A stretch of DNA of 64,000 nt from a virus: positions 1 through 64,000 of the IMG/VR virus record IMGVR_UViG_3300031857_000101; one strand, 5' to 3'. The translations under genes and the position numbers were made by a program. Under the pieces are notes generated by a model that was not told where the DNA came from, did not search any database, and saw nothing but the letters and a program-made list of their open reading frames with translations. Shown in pieces: positions 1 to 8,674 of the stretch (position 1 is its first letter; each line of letters starts with the position of its first letter).

Positions 1-171
1 AACGGAACATCTGGTACATCCGGCTCTTCTGGTGCAAATGGTGCTAACGGAACATCTGGTACATCCGGCTCTTCTGGTGCAAATGGTGCTAACGGAACAT
101 CTGGTACATCCGGTTCTTCTGGGACCAGAGGAACATCTGGTACATCCGGTTCTTCTGGGGCAAATGGAACC
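1..171 (+). repeat. 45-base tandem repeats encoding collagen-like Gly-Thr-Ser shaft
   Basis: Two almost identical 45-base units (1-45, 46-90) are followed by shorter degenerate units up to about 171. All are in frame and encode GTSGTSGSSG-type triplets. Copy number could change by recombination and so alter fibre length. The array starts at the window edge, so its full size is unknown. Confidence 0.85.
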
Positions 172-705
172 TTAAGTCTCACAGGAGCCACCACGAATGG
201 TGTCATAACTTATGATGGAAGTGGATCGAATGCTACTGTTGAATCTAATTTAACTTTTGATGGTTCTTTGCTAAATGTTAGTGGAGACTTGAATGTTATC
301 GGTTCTTATGACTTTACACATAATCCAACTACTGAATTATCTACTTCAGGTGGTTACGGAGACGTGGTCACGTTTGGTTCAGGAGGTGGTGTTACATTTA
401 GTTGTTATTATTTTACTTCTGGTAGTGCTTGGTCTCTAAGTGATTCTAACGGAGTTGCAACTTCGACTGGTATGTTAGCTATAGCTTTGGGTAATACGGT
501 AGCGTCTGGTATGTTACTAAGAGGATATGTTAGAAACGACTCTTGGACCTTTGCTACGGCTTCTGCTGTCTATCTAAATTCTACGGCTGGAGCTCTTTCA
601 AACACAGCTCCGACTGCTGCAAATGATGTAATTAGAATTGTTGGATTTGCTATTAGTAGAACTGTAATATTTTTCTGTCCTGATAATACTTGGATAGAAA
701 TATAA
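1..705 (+). CDS. Tail fibre protein with collagen-like repeats (5' partial)
   Basis: The frame is open from base 1, so the start lies outside the window; 234 C-terminal residues are visible. The first ~56 residues are Gly-Thr-Ser-rich collagen-like repeats (units such as GTSGTSGSSGANGAN), encoded by near-perfect 45-base DNA repeats. A beta-rich region follows (TYDGSGSNATVESNLTFDGS, then LNVSGDLNV) and a distal domain of about 130 residues ends WIEI. This order, a repetitive shaft followed by a folded tip, is typical of phage fibres and host-recognition adhesins. Three fibre-like paralogues follow on the same strand, and a glycosyltransferase operon faces it. The fibre role is inferred from architecture and context. 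A Met at base 268 is unlikely to be the start, because the upstream codons are clearly coding. Confidence 0.75.
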   Translation, partial: NGTSGTSGSSGANGANGTSGTSGSSGANGANGTSGTSGSSGTRGTSGTSGSSGANGTLSLTGATTNGVITYDGSGSNATVESNLTFDGSLLNVSGDLNVIGSYDFTHNPTTELSTSGGYGDVVTFGSGGGVTFSCYYFTSGSAWSLSDSNGVATSTGMLAIALGNTVASGMLLRGYVRNDSWTFATASAVYLNSTAGALSNTAPTAANDVIRIVGFAISRTVIFFCPDNTWIEI

Positions 706-710
706 ATTAT

Positions 711-720
711 TTATATATAG
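711..720 (+). promoter_or_regulatory. Putative late-type promoter before fibre paralogue 1
   Basis: TTATATATAG ends three bases before the ATG at 724. The same TTAATATATA/TTATATATAG motif recurs before many genes of this window and is read here as the phage late promoter -10 element. Confidence 0.45.
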
Positions 721-723
721 AGT

Positions 724-1290
724 ATGAGTAGATACAATACATATACACTTCCATTAGGCCCAGTTGATATTACGGCTGATGCTGGTGATCCAGATGTTAG
801 AAAAGTTATAAGTAGCACAGTTACTGGAATAACAACAAGCTCATTGACTGATGTTTTACTTTATAGTACTCTTGTTCCGGCAGGAACTTATATAGCAAAT
901 GAGGTATTGGATATTAGAACTTTAGGTACAAAATCCGCTACTAATAATACTTGCACTCTTAGATTTTGGTATGGTACCACTGCTTCTTTATCAGGAGCGA
1001 CTCAGTTAGCTCAGTGTTTATATACTTCAACTTCTCGGTCTCTTCCTCTTCATAGAAGATTGGGTATAAGATCAGCAACTAACAGTACAATAGCTTTTGA
1101 TACCACTAGAAGTGCAACAACTGATTTAGCTTTTGGAGGCAGTGAATTAAATGGTAGGAATGGTGAATCACCAGGTGGTATTGATTTGGTATCTGTTAAT
1201 TGGCAAAATGATGTTTGGATTCTTGTAAGTGGAGATGTTGATAATGCTTCTGATGTTTTACAGGTTAGATATTTTAAAATAAATAATTAA
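724..1290 (+). CDS. Fibre-like structural protein, paralogue 1
   Basis: This 188-residue protein is the first of three consecutive, distantly similar proteins (724, 1292, 1806). Shared features are an N-terminal beta-rich stretch, a 'VPAGTY.ANEVLDI' segment (matched by 'IPAGTLKSNDVINI' and 'VPPNNFGVGDIVQI' in the others), a central 'FWYGTTASL' (matched by 'VYWNETNDL' and 'LYWNTSATL'), and an ending rich in W, N and D. It is Ser/Thr-rich with no signal peptide. The repeated arrangement next to a collagen-repeat fibre suggests tail-fibre tip or decoration subunits. No enzyme motif was seen. Function is inferred from context only. Confidence 0.6.
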   Translation: MSRYNTYTLPLGPVDITADAGDPDVRKVISSTVTGITTSSLTDVLLYSTLVPAGTYIANEVLDIRTLGTKSATNNTCTLRFWYGTTASLSGATQLAQCLYTSTSRSLPLHRRLGIRSATNSTIAFDTTRSATTDLAFGGSELNGRNGESPGGIDLVSVNWQNDVWILVSGDVDNASDVLQVRYFKINN

Positions 1291-1291
1291 A

Positions 1292-1798
1292 ATGGGTAAA
1301 ATTAATACTTTTGAGGTAGCTGGTGCTGTTGGATTTGTTGATGGTGTTACTGTAACTGATTCAACAACTGATGGACAAATAGCTCTTATAGAGTCATTTT
1401 TTATACCAGCTGGTACTTTGAAATCAAATGATGTTATTAATATACAAGGAGTGGTTCAGAGGGCATCAACAAGTGATTCTCAGTATTCTTGTTATGTATA
1501 TTGGAATGAAACTAATGATTTAACAACTCCTATTTTATTGGCTCGATCTCTTACAAATAGTGTGAATGATGACTATTGTCCGATATATAGAACAATGGCA
1601 ATAGTGGATTCCACCACAACTTTAGTTTGGAGTACTAGTCAAACAACTGCAACTGATTTGGGTGATACTGGTGGTGAAGAGACCAACATTGATATGACTA
1701 CAATAACAACTATAAATTGGAACACAGATGGTTATTTAATACTAGCGACTGATAGAGTGGATACAATGACAAAAAGATATTTTGGAATAATAAAATAA
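1292..1798 (+). CDS. Fibre-like structural protein, paralogue 2
   Basis: This 168-residue protein starts one base after paralogue 1 ends and is probably translated from the same mRNA. It keeps the family features: 'FFIPAGTLKSNDVINIQ', 'SCYVYWNETNDLTTPILLARSL', and a Trp-containing C-terminal stretch before 'RYFGIIK', which resembles 'RYFKINN' at the end of paralogue 1. It is rich in Ser and Thr, so it is a plausible substrate for the glycosyltransferases encoded just downstream on the other strand. The adhesin role is an inference from paralogy and location; no named family was recognised. Confidence 0.6.
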   Translation: MGKINTFEVAGAVGFVDGVTVTDSTTDGQIALIESFFIPAGTLKSNDVINIQGVVQRASTSDSQYSCYVYWNETNDLTTPILLARSLTNSVNDDYCPIYRTMAIVDSTTTLVWSTSQTTATDLGDTGGEETNIDMTTITTINWNTDGYLILATDRVDTMTKRYFGIIK

Positions 1799-1805
1799 TA
1801 AAATT

Positions 1806-2450
1806 ATGGCGGAAACGAATACATATAGTTTAGGAAAAGCTTGGAATGTAATTAGCAATTGCGCGGCGGTTACTGGCATAACAGCTTCTGGTCCTGCATT
1901 GATAAAGTCAATTGAAGTTCCACCAAATAACTTCGGTGTAGGAGATATTGTGCAAATAGAAGCATGTTTTTCAAAACAGGGTAGTAGTGGTAAATATTTC
2001 ACTGAACTATATTGGAATACATCAGCTACACTAACAAATGCTCGTTTAATTTGCCATGGTACATTAAATCCTACTTATGACGGTGATTATGCTCCTGCTT
2101 CATTTACATATAGTAATATATTTAGAAGAGTTCAAATTGTTAGTTTAACTAATTCTACGAGATCTTTTGATCCATACAATACTTTTAATTCTTCTACTTT
2201 TAGTAGAGGTACTGATTTATTTTTTAGAGACAGAGTTTCAGGTACTGTTGATGATCAGTATCAAATTATTGGAACACAAGAGTCTCTCGGATCTATAGAT
2301 TGGACACACTATAATCAAATAGCTCTTAACGGTGGTTTTATTATTGCTGCTGGGGGTGTGGAAAACTCTAATGATAGGTTAAGGTGTGAGTGGATAAAGA
2401 TAAGTAATTTGACCACAGGTAACTTTACTGTACCAGCTCCTCCTCGTTAA
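1806..2450 (+). CDS. Fibre-like structural protein, paralogue 3
   Basis: This 214-residue protein is the last and longest of the tandem paralogues, seven bases after paralogue 2. It carries 'IEVPPNNFGVGDIVQIEACF', 'TELYWNTSATLTNARLICHGTL', an insertion around residues 110-160, and ends with 'RCEWIKIS' plus a short Pro-rich tail. Its stop overlaps the end of the DUF6165 gene on the other strand, so the two transcription units converge without spacer or visible terminator. The three paralogues look like products of tandem duplication and divergence, as expected for receptor-binding proteins. Function is inferred. Confidence 0.6.
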   Translation: MAETNTYSLGKAWNVISNCAAVTGITASGPALIKSIEVPPNNFGVGDIVQIEACFSKQGSSGKYFTELYWNTSATLTNARLICHGTLNPTYDGDYAPASFTYSNIFRRVQIVSLTNSTRSFDPYNTFNSSTFSRGTDLFFRDRVSGTVDDQYQIIGTQESLGSIDWTHYNQIALNGGFIIAAGGVENSNDRLRCEWIKISNLTTGNFTVPAPPR

Positions 2451-2818
2451 TATTTTTGATAAGACTTCTCTTCTACAAATAAAGATCCATATTTTATATT
2501 AATTTCTTTTTTAATTTCAGCTCTTTGATCATTTGTGAAATAAACTAATCTTGCGAGTTCTATAAAATTTTCGTCAAATTCTTTATTTCTTTCCTTATCT
2601 CTGATATCATCTTCTATTATCCAAAGTTTTTTATTTATAGAAACTAATTTTTGATAGTCAATTTCTTCGATTTTTAATTGATTAAAAACTATATTATTCA
2701 GATAAATAAATTCTTTTTCAATATTTTTCAATTTTTCATTATTTGTGATATTTTTCATTTTTATATCTAATATTGATAGTTTATCAACTATTTCACCAAT
2801 TGAAACTTCTATTTCCAT
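2447..2818 (-). CDS. DUF6165 family protein
   Basis: The 123-residue protein matches the pattern I recall for DUF6165: N-terminal 'EVSIGEIVDKLSILDIKM', central 'VNxxLWxIEDDIRDKE' (here SINKKLWIIEDDIRDKE), then 'FIELARLVYFTNDQRAEIKKEIN' and 'EEKSY'. It is mostly alpha-helical. Family members typically sit beside glycosyltransferases in surface-polysaccharide loci; no biochemical activity is known to me. It lies five bases downstream of the heptosyltransferase-FkbM gene and is the last gene of a three-gene minus-strand operon, so a helper role in glycosylation is likely. Confidence 0.7.
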   Translation of the reverse strand: MEIEVSIGEIVDKLSILDIKMKNITNNEKLKNIEKEFIYLNNIVFNQLKIEEIDYQKLVSINKKLWIIEDDIRDKERNKEFDENFIELARLVYFTNDQRAEIKKEINIKYGSLFVEEKSYQKY

Positions 2819-2823
2819 TTTTA

Positions 2824-4626
2824 TTAATAATTTTTTATGTGTATAATTACTTCTGTAAAGTATTCTAAAAAGTGATCATTGAATAAGTCCCATTTTACAT
2901 TGTATCCATCTAAAGAATAAACCTCGTAGTTTGGAAATTGAACTAATATTTCATCTCTAAACTTTCTAAATTTTTCCTTTAAATTATTTCCCAAGTGCCA
3001 TTCTCCAGAAATCTTACTCACATTACTTTTAATCCATTCAATATTTTTTGAATTAAAGATGTCATATTCACCACCTTCGCAGTCCGTTTTTAAGAAGTCA
3101 ATTTTATTAATATTATATTTTTCAATCAGGTCACTGAATGAAATACATTCCATTTTTTGTTGTCCTCCGTAAATATAATCACCATCGGTTATTCCTGTTT
3201 CATCGGATATTCCCAGCTTCAAACAGGTGGATGAAATATCTTTCATATTTTCCAATAAAGTATCAAATTCCACATCGCTTGGTTCTAAACAATACACGTG
3301 TTTAATTTTTTCACCAGCTGAGTAAGGAAATGGACCTACTGAACTTCCAATATCCATAACAACATCACCTTTTTCAATTTGAAAAAATCTTTCATAAATT
3401 TTGTCTTCAAATATTTCTTTGATAAGTATTTCTTTTTGATTCAAATTATCTTTCATCCATCCCCATTCGAAGTTATTTAATTTATCAATACTTTTGATTC
3501 TATTGATTACCATTTGACCGGTAATCTTTTTGTGACATTCAAATTGTCTGTCGGTTCCTTTATGGACAGGACACCAATTCCAGTCGCCTTTATCAAATCT
3601 AAACTCACTTTTATTCCAACATCCAGAACAAACACTTCTATCAATAATTCTACTACAGTTTGATTGAAATTCGTGGTCTGATGTTGTAAAATTAGAAATC
3701 ATGACAACATGTTTTCCTAATGCCCATGACAACCATGAAAGTCCACTCGATAAACCAATCATAAACTCACTGTGGTGAATCACATTCATTGTATATTCTA
3801 TGCTAGTATCTAATAAATTTTCAACTCCGTAGTATTCTACCGAATCTTTTGATATATTTACGACTTTGTATCCAGATCCGTTTAGATAGTTTATAACTTC
3901 TTGCCATCCAGTTAGATTATTCCAGTATTTAAGACCAGATGTTGAGTGTGGTGCAATAACTACATATTTTTCTTTATATGGATTTTGACCAGGCACGAAG
4001 TCAATTTCAGGTTTAATTTCTTTAAATTCTAATCCTAATATATTAGAGGCCGCTTTTTGTAAAGGTATTGTATTTGGTTCTTCCGGCTCTTTGTCTTTAT
4101 TCCAGAACCATCCTAAAACATACATAGCATAAAGGTTATGAACTACAACTCCTGGATCTATAAACTCTATTTCAGGATAAGAATTCCTAAATAATTTATT
4201 CCAAAATGTTGATGTGATTACATGACAATTCCATTTTTTTCTAAATTCATCAATATAAGGCATCCAAGCGATAGTGTCTCCTAATGAAGATGAATCCATG
4301 CTTATATAGACTCTTTTTCCTGTGCAGTCATAATTAAATTCTATTAACTTACCTGAGTCATCAACGACAATTCTCCATTTCTCAAAATAGGTTTTACTTG
4401 GAGATGCCCACATTCCTGAACTTAAATCAGTTTTATAAACTAAATTATTTTCTCCATCAAAGAAAAAGACTGGATACTTTTTCTTTGAATTACCAACAAC
4501 TTCAAAGAATGCCTTTTGAACAAAGTGTAGATTAAATGAAACGTTGTCTTCAATTGTTTGTTTTTTTATTAACTCAGTTGAGTTAAACTCATCAATATAT
4601 CTTTGTTTAGTTTCTTTTGAATTCAT
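2824..4626 (-). CDS. Heptosyltransferase-like (TibC/BAHT-type) plus FkbM methyltransferase fusion
   Basis: A 600-residue two-domain protein. Residues 1-380 resemble the autotransporter O-heptosyltransferases (TibC, Aah, BAHT family), which add heptose to Ser of adhesins. Seen here are 'SLGDTIAW' (114-121), 'APHSTSGLKYWN' and 'GLSSGLSWLSWALG', plus four cysteines, C333, C336, C352 and C364, spaced like the iron finger of that family. Residues about 395-600 are an FkbM-type SAM methyltransferase with 'DIGSSVGPFPYSA' and 'DFLKTDCEGGEYDIF'. The start overlaps the upstream glycosyltransferase stop by four bases, indicating coupled translation. Next to Ser/Thr-rich fibre genes, the likely role is glycosylation and methyl-capping of virion adhesins. 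Modification of host glycans is the alternative. Confidence 0.75.
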   Translation of the reverse strand: MNSKETKQRYIDEFNSTELIKKQTIEDNVSFNLHFVQKAFFEVVGNSKKKYPVFFFDGENNLVYKTDLSSGMWASPSKTYFEKWRIVVDDSGKLIEFNYDCTGKRVYISMDSSSLGDTIAWMPYIDEFRKKWNCHVITSTFWNKLFRNSYPEIEFIDPGVVVHNLYAMYVLGWFWNKDKEPEEPNTIPLQKAASNILGLEFKEIKPEIDFVPGQNPYKEKYVVIAPHSTSGLKYWNNLTGWQEVINYLNGSGYKVVNISKDSVEYYGVENLLDTSIEYTMNVIHHSEFMIGLSSGLSWLSWALGKHVVMISNFTTSDHEFQSNCSRIIDRSVCSGCWNKSEFRFDKGDWNWCPVHKGTDRQFECHKKITGQMVINRIKSIDKLNNFEWGWMKDNLNQKEILIKEIFEDKIYERFFQIEKGDVVMDIGSSVGPFPYSAGEKIKHVYCLEPSDVEFDTLLENMKDISSTCLKLGISDETGITDGDYIYGGQQKMECISFSDLIEKYNINKIDFLKTDCEGGEYDIFNSKNIEWIKSNVSKISGEWHLGNNLKEKFRKFRDEILVQFPNYEVYSLDGYNVKWDLFNDHFLEYFTEVIIHIKNY

Positions 4627-6461
4627 ATTTCTTCTAATTTTTTTATCATTTTATTTAGTATTGGTAAGTTTTTTTCGCCGTGTATGAATAGTAAGTTTTC
4701 TTTTTTTGATGGAATTCGTAACCATGAATCTACTATTACATCTTTGTCAGAAAAACCAATTTCTGAATATACTCTATCAATCGTATCTAAAGTTCCATTT
4801 ACATAAATACAAGGTAATCCGTCTAATATTTTCTTTTTATATAAAAGACAATTTAAAATAGTTTCTTCGTTATAAGGAGCAAACCATTCGTTATTTTCTA
4901 ATATTATTGGATTTTCACACATATCGGACCACTCTTGTAAAAAATCTAAAGTATTTTTACCAGCGATAAAATAACCTGTTTGTCTATATCTTTCTCTAAT
5001 TTTCTGATCTATATCATACAATTCACAAACTGGATGCTCTAGTGTATTTGTTAAGTCTTCTTTAGTTTCAGCTCCTCCTCTCCCGTTGTAAAAAAGATAG
5101 TCATATACTCCTTCTACAAAGTATGGATATTCTAAATATTTAGGATACATTGAAAAGATGTTATCAACATATTTAGTAGCAATTGAATCGCTATCTACAT
5201 ATGCGACTGTTTCTACATATTTTTCTAAAACATCTTTGACTACTTTTGGTCTTTGTATTAACATTTTATAAATGTTAGAGTTTCCTCTATTTATGTAAAA
5301 GTTATCACCAATAGTGTTATACATTTCGGAATCCACTTCTAAATCACATATCCAATTTATTGTATGGCAGTTTTCTATATCTAAAACTCTATCTGAATTC
5401 ATCAGATAGACATAAATTGGGTGATTACTTGATTTTCTTATTGATTCAGCACATAATTTCGATATTTCAAAGTATTTTTCATTTGAATAAAGAACATATC
5501 CAAATTTATGTTTAGAATTTTCCTTTATTATATTTTCTAATAATTTTGAGTCTTTATTAGTATCCCCTTTCAAGAAATGGCAATTTTGTTCATTATTATA
5601 GATTCCACAATATGTCTGTAAGTTGAACATTAGTATCGGTATATCATAACAGAGAGTTTCTTTTATGACGAGTGGATTTAATTCAAATCGTGAAGTAAAA
5701 AGAAACACATCACATGCTTCAATAAAGTTTTTGACATCTGATCTTTCTCCCCAAATTCTACAATTATCTGGTTTATTTTCAATTACTGGACCCCAATAAT
5801 CTTGAAAATTACCCGCTAAGTTACCTACAAAATGAAATTCGTAATTTTTGTCTAAAAAATGTTTAGCAATTTCAAATGCGTATCCTTGATTTTTTCCGGA
5901 AGTAAATAACCCAACATTTAAGACGTGTATTTTATTAGGGTCAAGTCCTAATTCGACTTGAGATTTATATTTGTTTCGACTTTTTTTATCAATTGGATAT
6001 TCGATGACCGTCGAATCCACTCCTAAATGTTTGTACATTTCTAATGACCACTGAGATACAAATGTAAATTTATCTGGAAGATATCTTTTAAGTCCGGAAT
6101 TGTTATGAGAACTATGAGTTGTCTCTATTATTTTCCAATTTCTTTCACTGCAATAAATCTTTTTAAGTATCTCTTCTTTAATGAATGTTTCGGATATCTC
6201 TTCAATTAAAATTAATTCTGGTGATAATTCATCAATAATTGAAATTATTTTTTCTTTATTTTCATAAAGTGGAATAAAGTTATCGCCAAGTATTTCGATA
6301 ACAGCATTTCTTTGAACAACAAAATCTGATGATAAAAAATCATATTCTATACACCAAATATCATAGGTGTCTTTTAAAATTTGTATTTTATTTAGAGTGA
6401 ATTGTGGAGCTCCTCCTGTTGAAAAGTGAGAAGAAATTATTAAAAGTCTCTGTTTCATCAA
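4623..6461 (-). CDS. Bifunctional glycosyltransferase (GT4-like plus GT8-like domains)
   Basis: A 612-residue fusion of two glycosyltransferases. Residues 1-310 look like a GT-B, family-4 enzyme: 'SSHFSTGGAPQFTLNKI' at the N-terminus, 'NVGLFTSGKNQGYAFEIAK', and 'FTSRFELNPLVIKETLCYDIP', which corresponds to the E-x7-E acceptor/donor region. Residues about 320-612 look like a GT-A enzyme with the metal-binding 'YVDSDS' (DxD) motif and 'FIAGKNTLDFLQEWSDM'. It is the first gene of the minus-strand glycosylation operon and overlaps the next by four bases. Together with the heptosyltransferase it could build a short glycan on fibre proteins. Sugar specificity cannot be read from the sequence. Confidence 0.75.
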   Translation of the reverse strand: MMKQRLLIISSHFSTGGAPQFTLNKIQILKDTYDIWCIEYDFLSSDFVVQRNAVIEILGDNFIPLYENKEKIISIIDELSPELILIEEISETFIKEEILKKIYCSERNWKIIETTHSSHNNSGLKRYLPDKFTFVSQWSLEMYKHLGVDSTVIEYPIDKKSRNKYKSQVELGLDPNKIHVLNVGLFTSGKNQGYAFEIAKHFLDKNYEFHFVGNLAGNFQDYWGPVIENKPDNCRIWGERSDVKNFIEACDVFLFTSRFELNPLVIKETLCYDIPILMFNLQTYCGIYNNEQNCHFLKGDTNKDSKLLENIIKENSKHKFGYVLYSNEKYFEISKLCAESIRKSSNHPIYVYLMNSDRVLDIENCHTINWICDLEVDSEMYNTIGDNFYINRGNSNIYKMLIQRPKVVKDVLEKYVETVAYVDSDSIATKYVDNIFSMYPKYLEYPYFVEGVYDYLFYNGRGGAETKEDLTNTLEHPVCELYDIDQKIRERYRQTGYFIAGKNTLDFLQEWSDMCENPIILENNEWFAPYNEETILNCLLYKKKILDGLPCIYVNGTLDTIDRVYSEIGFSDKDVIVDSWLRIPSKKENLLFIHGEKNLPILNKMIKKLEEI

Positions 6462-6494
6462 TAAATTATATTGTCAATAAAATAAAAGTTTCTT

Positions 6495-6507
6495 TTTTAA
6501 TATATAC
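6495..6507 (+). promoter_or_regulatory. Late-type promoter, nearly leaderless, for nucleotidyltransferase operon
   Basis: TTTTAATATATAC ends three bases before the ATG at 6511. If TATATA is the -10 element, transcription would start at or next to the AUG. No Shine-Dalgarno sequence is present. Confidence 0.5.
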
Positions 6508-6510
6508 TCT

Positions 6511-7275
6511 ATGAAATTGACAAAATTCTTTGAGTTTAAAAGAGGAGCTTTTACTCCAATTAAGTCATTTAGGATTCAAAATGAATTACCTTCAAAGTTG
6601 TGGGATAATTTTGAATTGGACGGTGATATTAAAAAACAGTTATTACAAATTGCTCAGGATTTCTTTGAAGGAACTGAAATAAAAACGGATGTTGTTGATA
6701 TAGTTTTATGTGGATCTCTGTGTAATTATAATTGGTCTGAAAAATATTCAGACTATGATTTACATATAACTATAGATTATAAAAATGTTGATGAAGACTA
6801 TGATTTAGTTGAAAAACTATGTGATTATGCTAAGAAAATTTGGAACCAACAACATGATATTAAAATAAAGGGTTATGAGGTTGAGGTTTGTATTCAGGAT
6901 GATGCAATTATGCGTGATGAGTTAAAAACCGGAAAAATGGGAGGAGTCTACTCATTGATGAATGATAAATGGGTTAAAAAACCAGAAAAAGTTGATTTTA
7001 AACCAAATGAGAGAATGATTAAAGAAAAATCTAAGACTATTATAATGTCTATAGATGATATTGAATCCGATTCTAAAGAAAAGGACTTTGATGAACTAGA
7101 ACCAAAGATAAAAAAGGTTTGGAAAAAGATAAAAAGTTATCGACAAAGTGGATTAGATTCCGAAAGTGGTGAATTTTCATTGGGTAACTTAGTATTTAAG
7201 TTACTAAGAAGAAATGGATATATCGGAAAAATCATGGAAATGAAAAGAAAATTATACGACAAACAATTTAAATAA
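6511..7275 (+). CDS. Nucleotidyltransferase-fold protein with capsid-targeting-like N-terminus
   Basis: A 254-residue protein. The segment around residues 65-90 has the polymerase-beta-type nucleotidyltransferase signature: 'LCGSLCNYNWSEKYSDYDLHI', i.e. GS followed by DxD, with a third acidic position in 'YEVEVCI'. Substrate is unknown; families with this core include tRNA, antibiotic and protein nucleotidyltransferases. The first residues, MKLTKFFEFKRG, resemble the MK-hydrophobic-x-x-FFE peptide shared by several proteins here, suggesting packaging in the head. A motif-bearing promoter lies immediately upstream, and the next gene starts one base after the stop. I see no clear toxin or antitoxin partner. 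Confidence 0.65.
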   Translation: MKLTKFFEFKRGAFTPIKSFRIQNELPSKLWDNFELDGDIKKQLLQIAQDFFEGTEIKTDVVDIVLCGSLCNYNWSEKYSDYDLHITIDYKNVDEDYDLVEKLCDYAKKIWNQQHDIKIKGYEVEVCIQDDAIMRDELKTGKMGGVYSLMNDKWVKKPEKVDFKPNERMIKEKSKTIIMSIDDIESDSKEKDFDELEPKIKKVWKKIKSYRQSGLDSESGEFSLGNLVFKLLRRNGYIGKIMEMKRKLYDKQFK

Positions 7276-7276
7276 T

Positions 7277-7972
7277 ATGGATATTAAAATTTCAGAAATA
7301 CAAGAACTATTTAAAGAGATATTCGAGGAAGAAGAGGGAATTGCTTCTTCCGTAGAGATAGTTTATGAGATGTCACCAGATGAAAAGTTTTATAAGATGG
7401 TGATATCTATTCAGGGTTTAGAAACTGAAGATGTTTCTATTATACATACAAAGTACATATTCAAAGTTGATTTAAATAAAAAAAATCTAATTGAGAATTC
7501 TTTTATTTACTTATATGATATAAATTGTGTTTATCACAAAATTGAGTTTGAAAATGTATTAGATGTTAAGAAGAAAATTGAAGATATCATAGACTCAAAT
7601 GATTTTGGTCAAGATTTACAAATTCTTTCAGACTTTATTGAAGCACCCGCTATGTTTTTAAATTACTACATGCGTAGAGCAAAAATCACTGACTATTCGG
7701 TCTTTGATGTTGAGTATCAACCAAAGTTTAAAACAACTCCTTGTGATGAAACCACATTTGACTTTAAAATCAACATAAATAATAACTATAATATGGAGTT
7801 GTCAATTTCTAAGGTTGATAAAACAAGTGAGGATGAAATAGACATATATAAATACCAATTTCGTTTTATGGATGAGATAGAGACGTTTGAAACAGACACT
7901 CTTAAAAACCTGCACTTCTTTATTGGTGACCATGTCGCTAAAATATTAGATAAAAAACTTAAAAATAAATAA
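7277..7972 (+). CDS. Hypothetical protein
   Basis: A 231-residue acidic protein of mixed alpha/beta character that I do not recognise. It begins with an acidic helix (about residues 1-25) and contains several 'FKVDLN', 'FDFKININ', 'YQFRFMDEIETF' strands that read like two copies of a beta-sheet domain. There is no signal peptide, membrane segment or catalytic motif. It starts one base after the nucleotidyltransferase, and its stop TAA overlaps the next ATG (TAATG at 7970-7974), so the three genes 6511-8619 are translationally linked. The function is unknown. Confidence 0.6.
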   Translation: MDIKISEIQELFKEIFEEEEGIASSVEIVYEMSPDEKFYKMVISIQGLETEDVSIIHTKYIFKVDLNKKNLIENSFIYLYDINCVYHKIEFENVLDVKKKIEDIIDSNDFGQDLQILSDFIEAPAMFLNYYMRRAKITDYSVFDVEYQPKFKTTPCDETTFDFKININNNYNMELSISKVDKTSEDEIDIYKYQFRFMDEIETFETDTLKNLHFFIGDHVAKILDKKLKNK

Positions 7973-8619
7973 TGAAATATTTACATAAGTTTTTACAACA
8001 TTTAAATGAATCTCAGGATATAACAGATCTTTCTAAAGAAGAGTTAGATGAGATGTTACTTCCTATAAAGGATTTGGATATTGAATATTCTTTTCAGCCA
8101 CCAAGAACAATCACAGAAGGTGAATATGAGGGATATACTTCAATGAATATCATATTCAGAAATTCATTTAAAACTGGACCTATGGGTGGTTACACCGAAA
8201 TGATAATTGATGATAAGTTTTGGGAGTTTTTAGATGAACTTATATCTTTTAAAAATCGTTTAGAAAGTGTCCAGGTGTCAATTAATACTAGTTGGAAATG
8301 GGGTATTGTCGTTTGTTTTATTCAAAATGCAAAAGTAGAAGGCGATTTATTCAAAGTTCAAAAATTGTACAATGAAATGTCCAAAAGGACAAGTGCTGCA
8401 AAAAGTGATTTTGTAAATGGTATTGTGAAAAGATTAAATAAAGAAGAATTTAAAATTACTGTAAATTGTAATGGTTTTGGACCTGGTAGTTATACTGATA
8501 GAAAGTGGAATGGTCTTTTTAGGGGAATAGATTTCTCTGATTTCGATGTTGAGAAAAATATAACAGAGGACCGATACGGTGATAAACAGGCAGAGATTAC
8601 AATAACTATTAAAAAGTAA
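7972..8619 (+). CDS. Hypothetical protein with capsid-targeting-like N-terminus
   Basis: A 215-residue protein starting MKYLHKFLQHLNESQD. This matches the shared N-terminal peptide and contains an L-N-E site like those cut by T4-type prohead proteases (I/L-x-E). The remaining ~195 residues are an alpha/beta domain of unknown family with 'GGYTEMIIDDKFWEFLDEL' and 'VQVSINTSWKWGIVVCF'. Its ATG overlaps the stop of the preceding gene (TAATG). It is probably an internal head protein delivered with the DNA. That is inference from the N-terminus only. Confidence 0.6.
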   Translation: MKYLHKFLQHLNESQDITDLSKEELDEMLLPIKDLDIEYSFQPPRTITEGEYEGYTSMNIIFRNSFKTGPMGGYTEMIIDDKFWEFLDELISFKNRLESVQVSINTSWKWGIVVCFIQNAKVEGDLFKVQKLYNEMSKRTSAAKSDFVNGIVKRLNKEEFKITVNCNGFGPGSYTDRKWNGLFRGIDFSDFDVEKNITEDRYGDKQAEITITIKK

Positions 8620-8640
8620 TTTCTGGAGGAATATCAAAAA

Positions 8641-8651
8641 TTTAATATATA
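8641..8651 (+). promoter_or_regulatory. Late-type promoter for the portal gene
   Basis: TTTAATATATA, 23 bases before the portal ATG at 8675. It has the same core as the other putative late promoters, here with a short AT-rich leader and no Shine-Dalgarno sequence. Confidence 0.5.
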
Positions 8652-8674
8652 TCACAAAATTTTAGCATTTTTAA

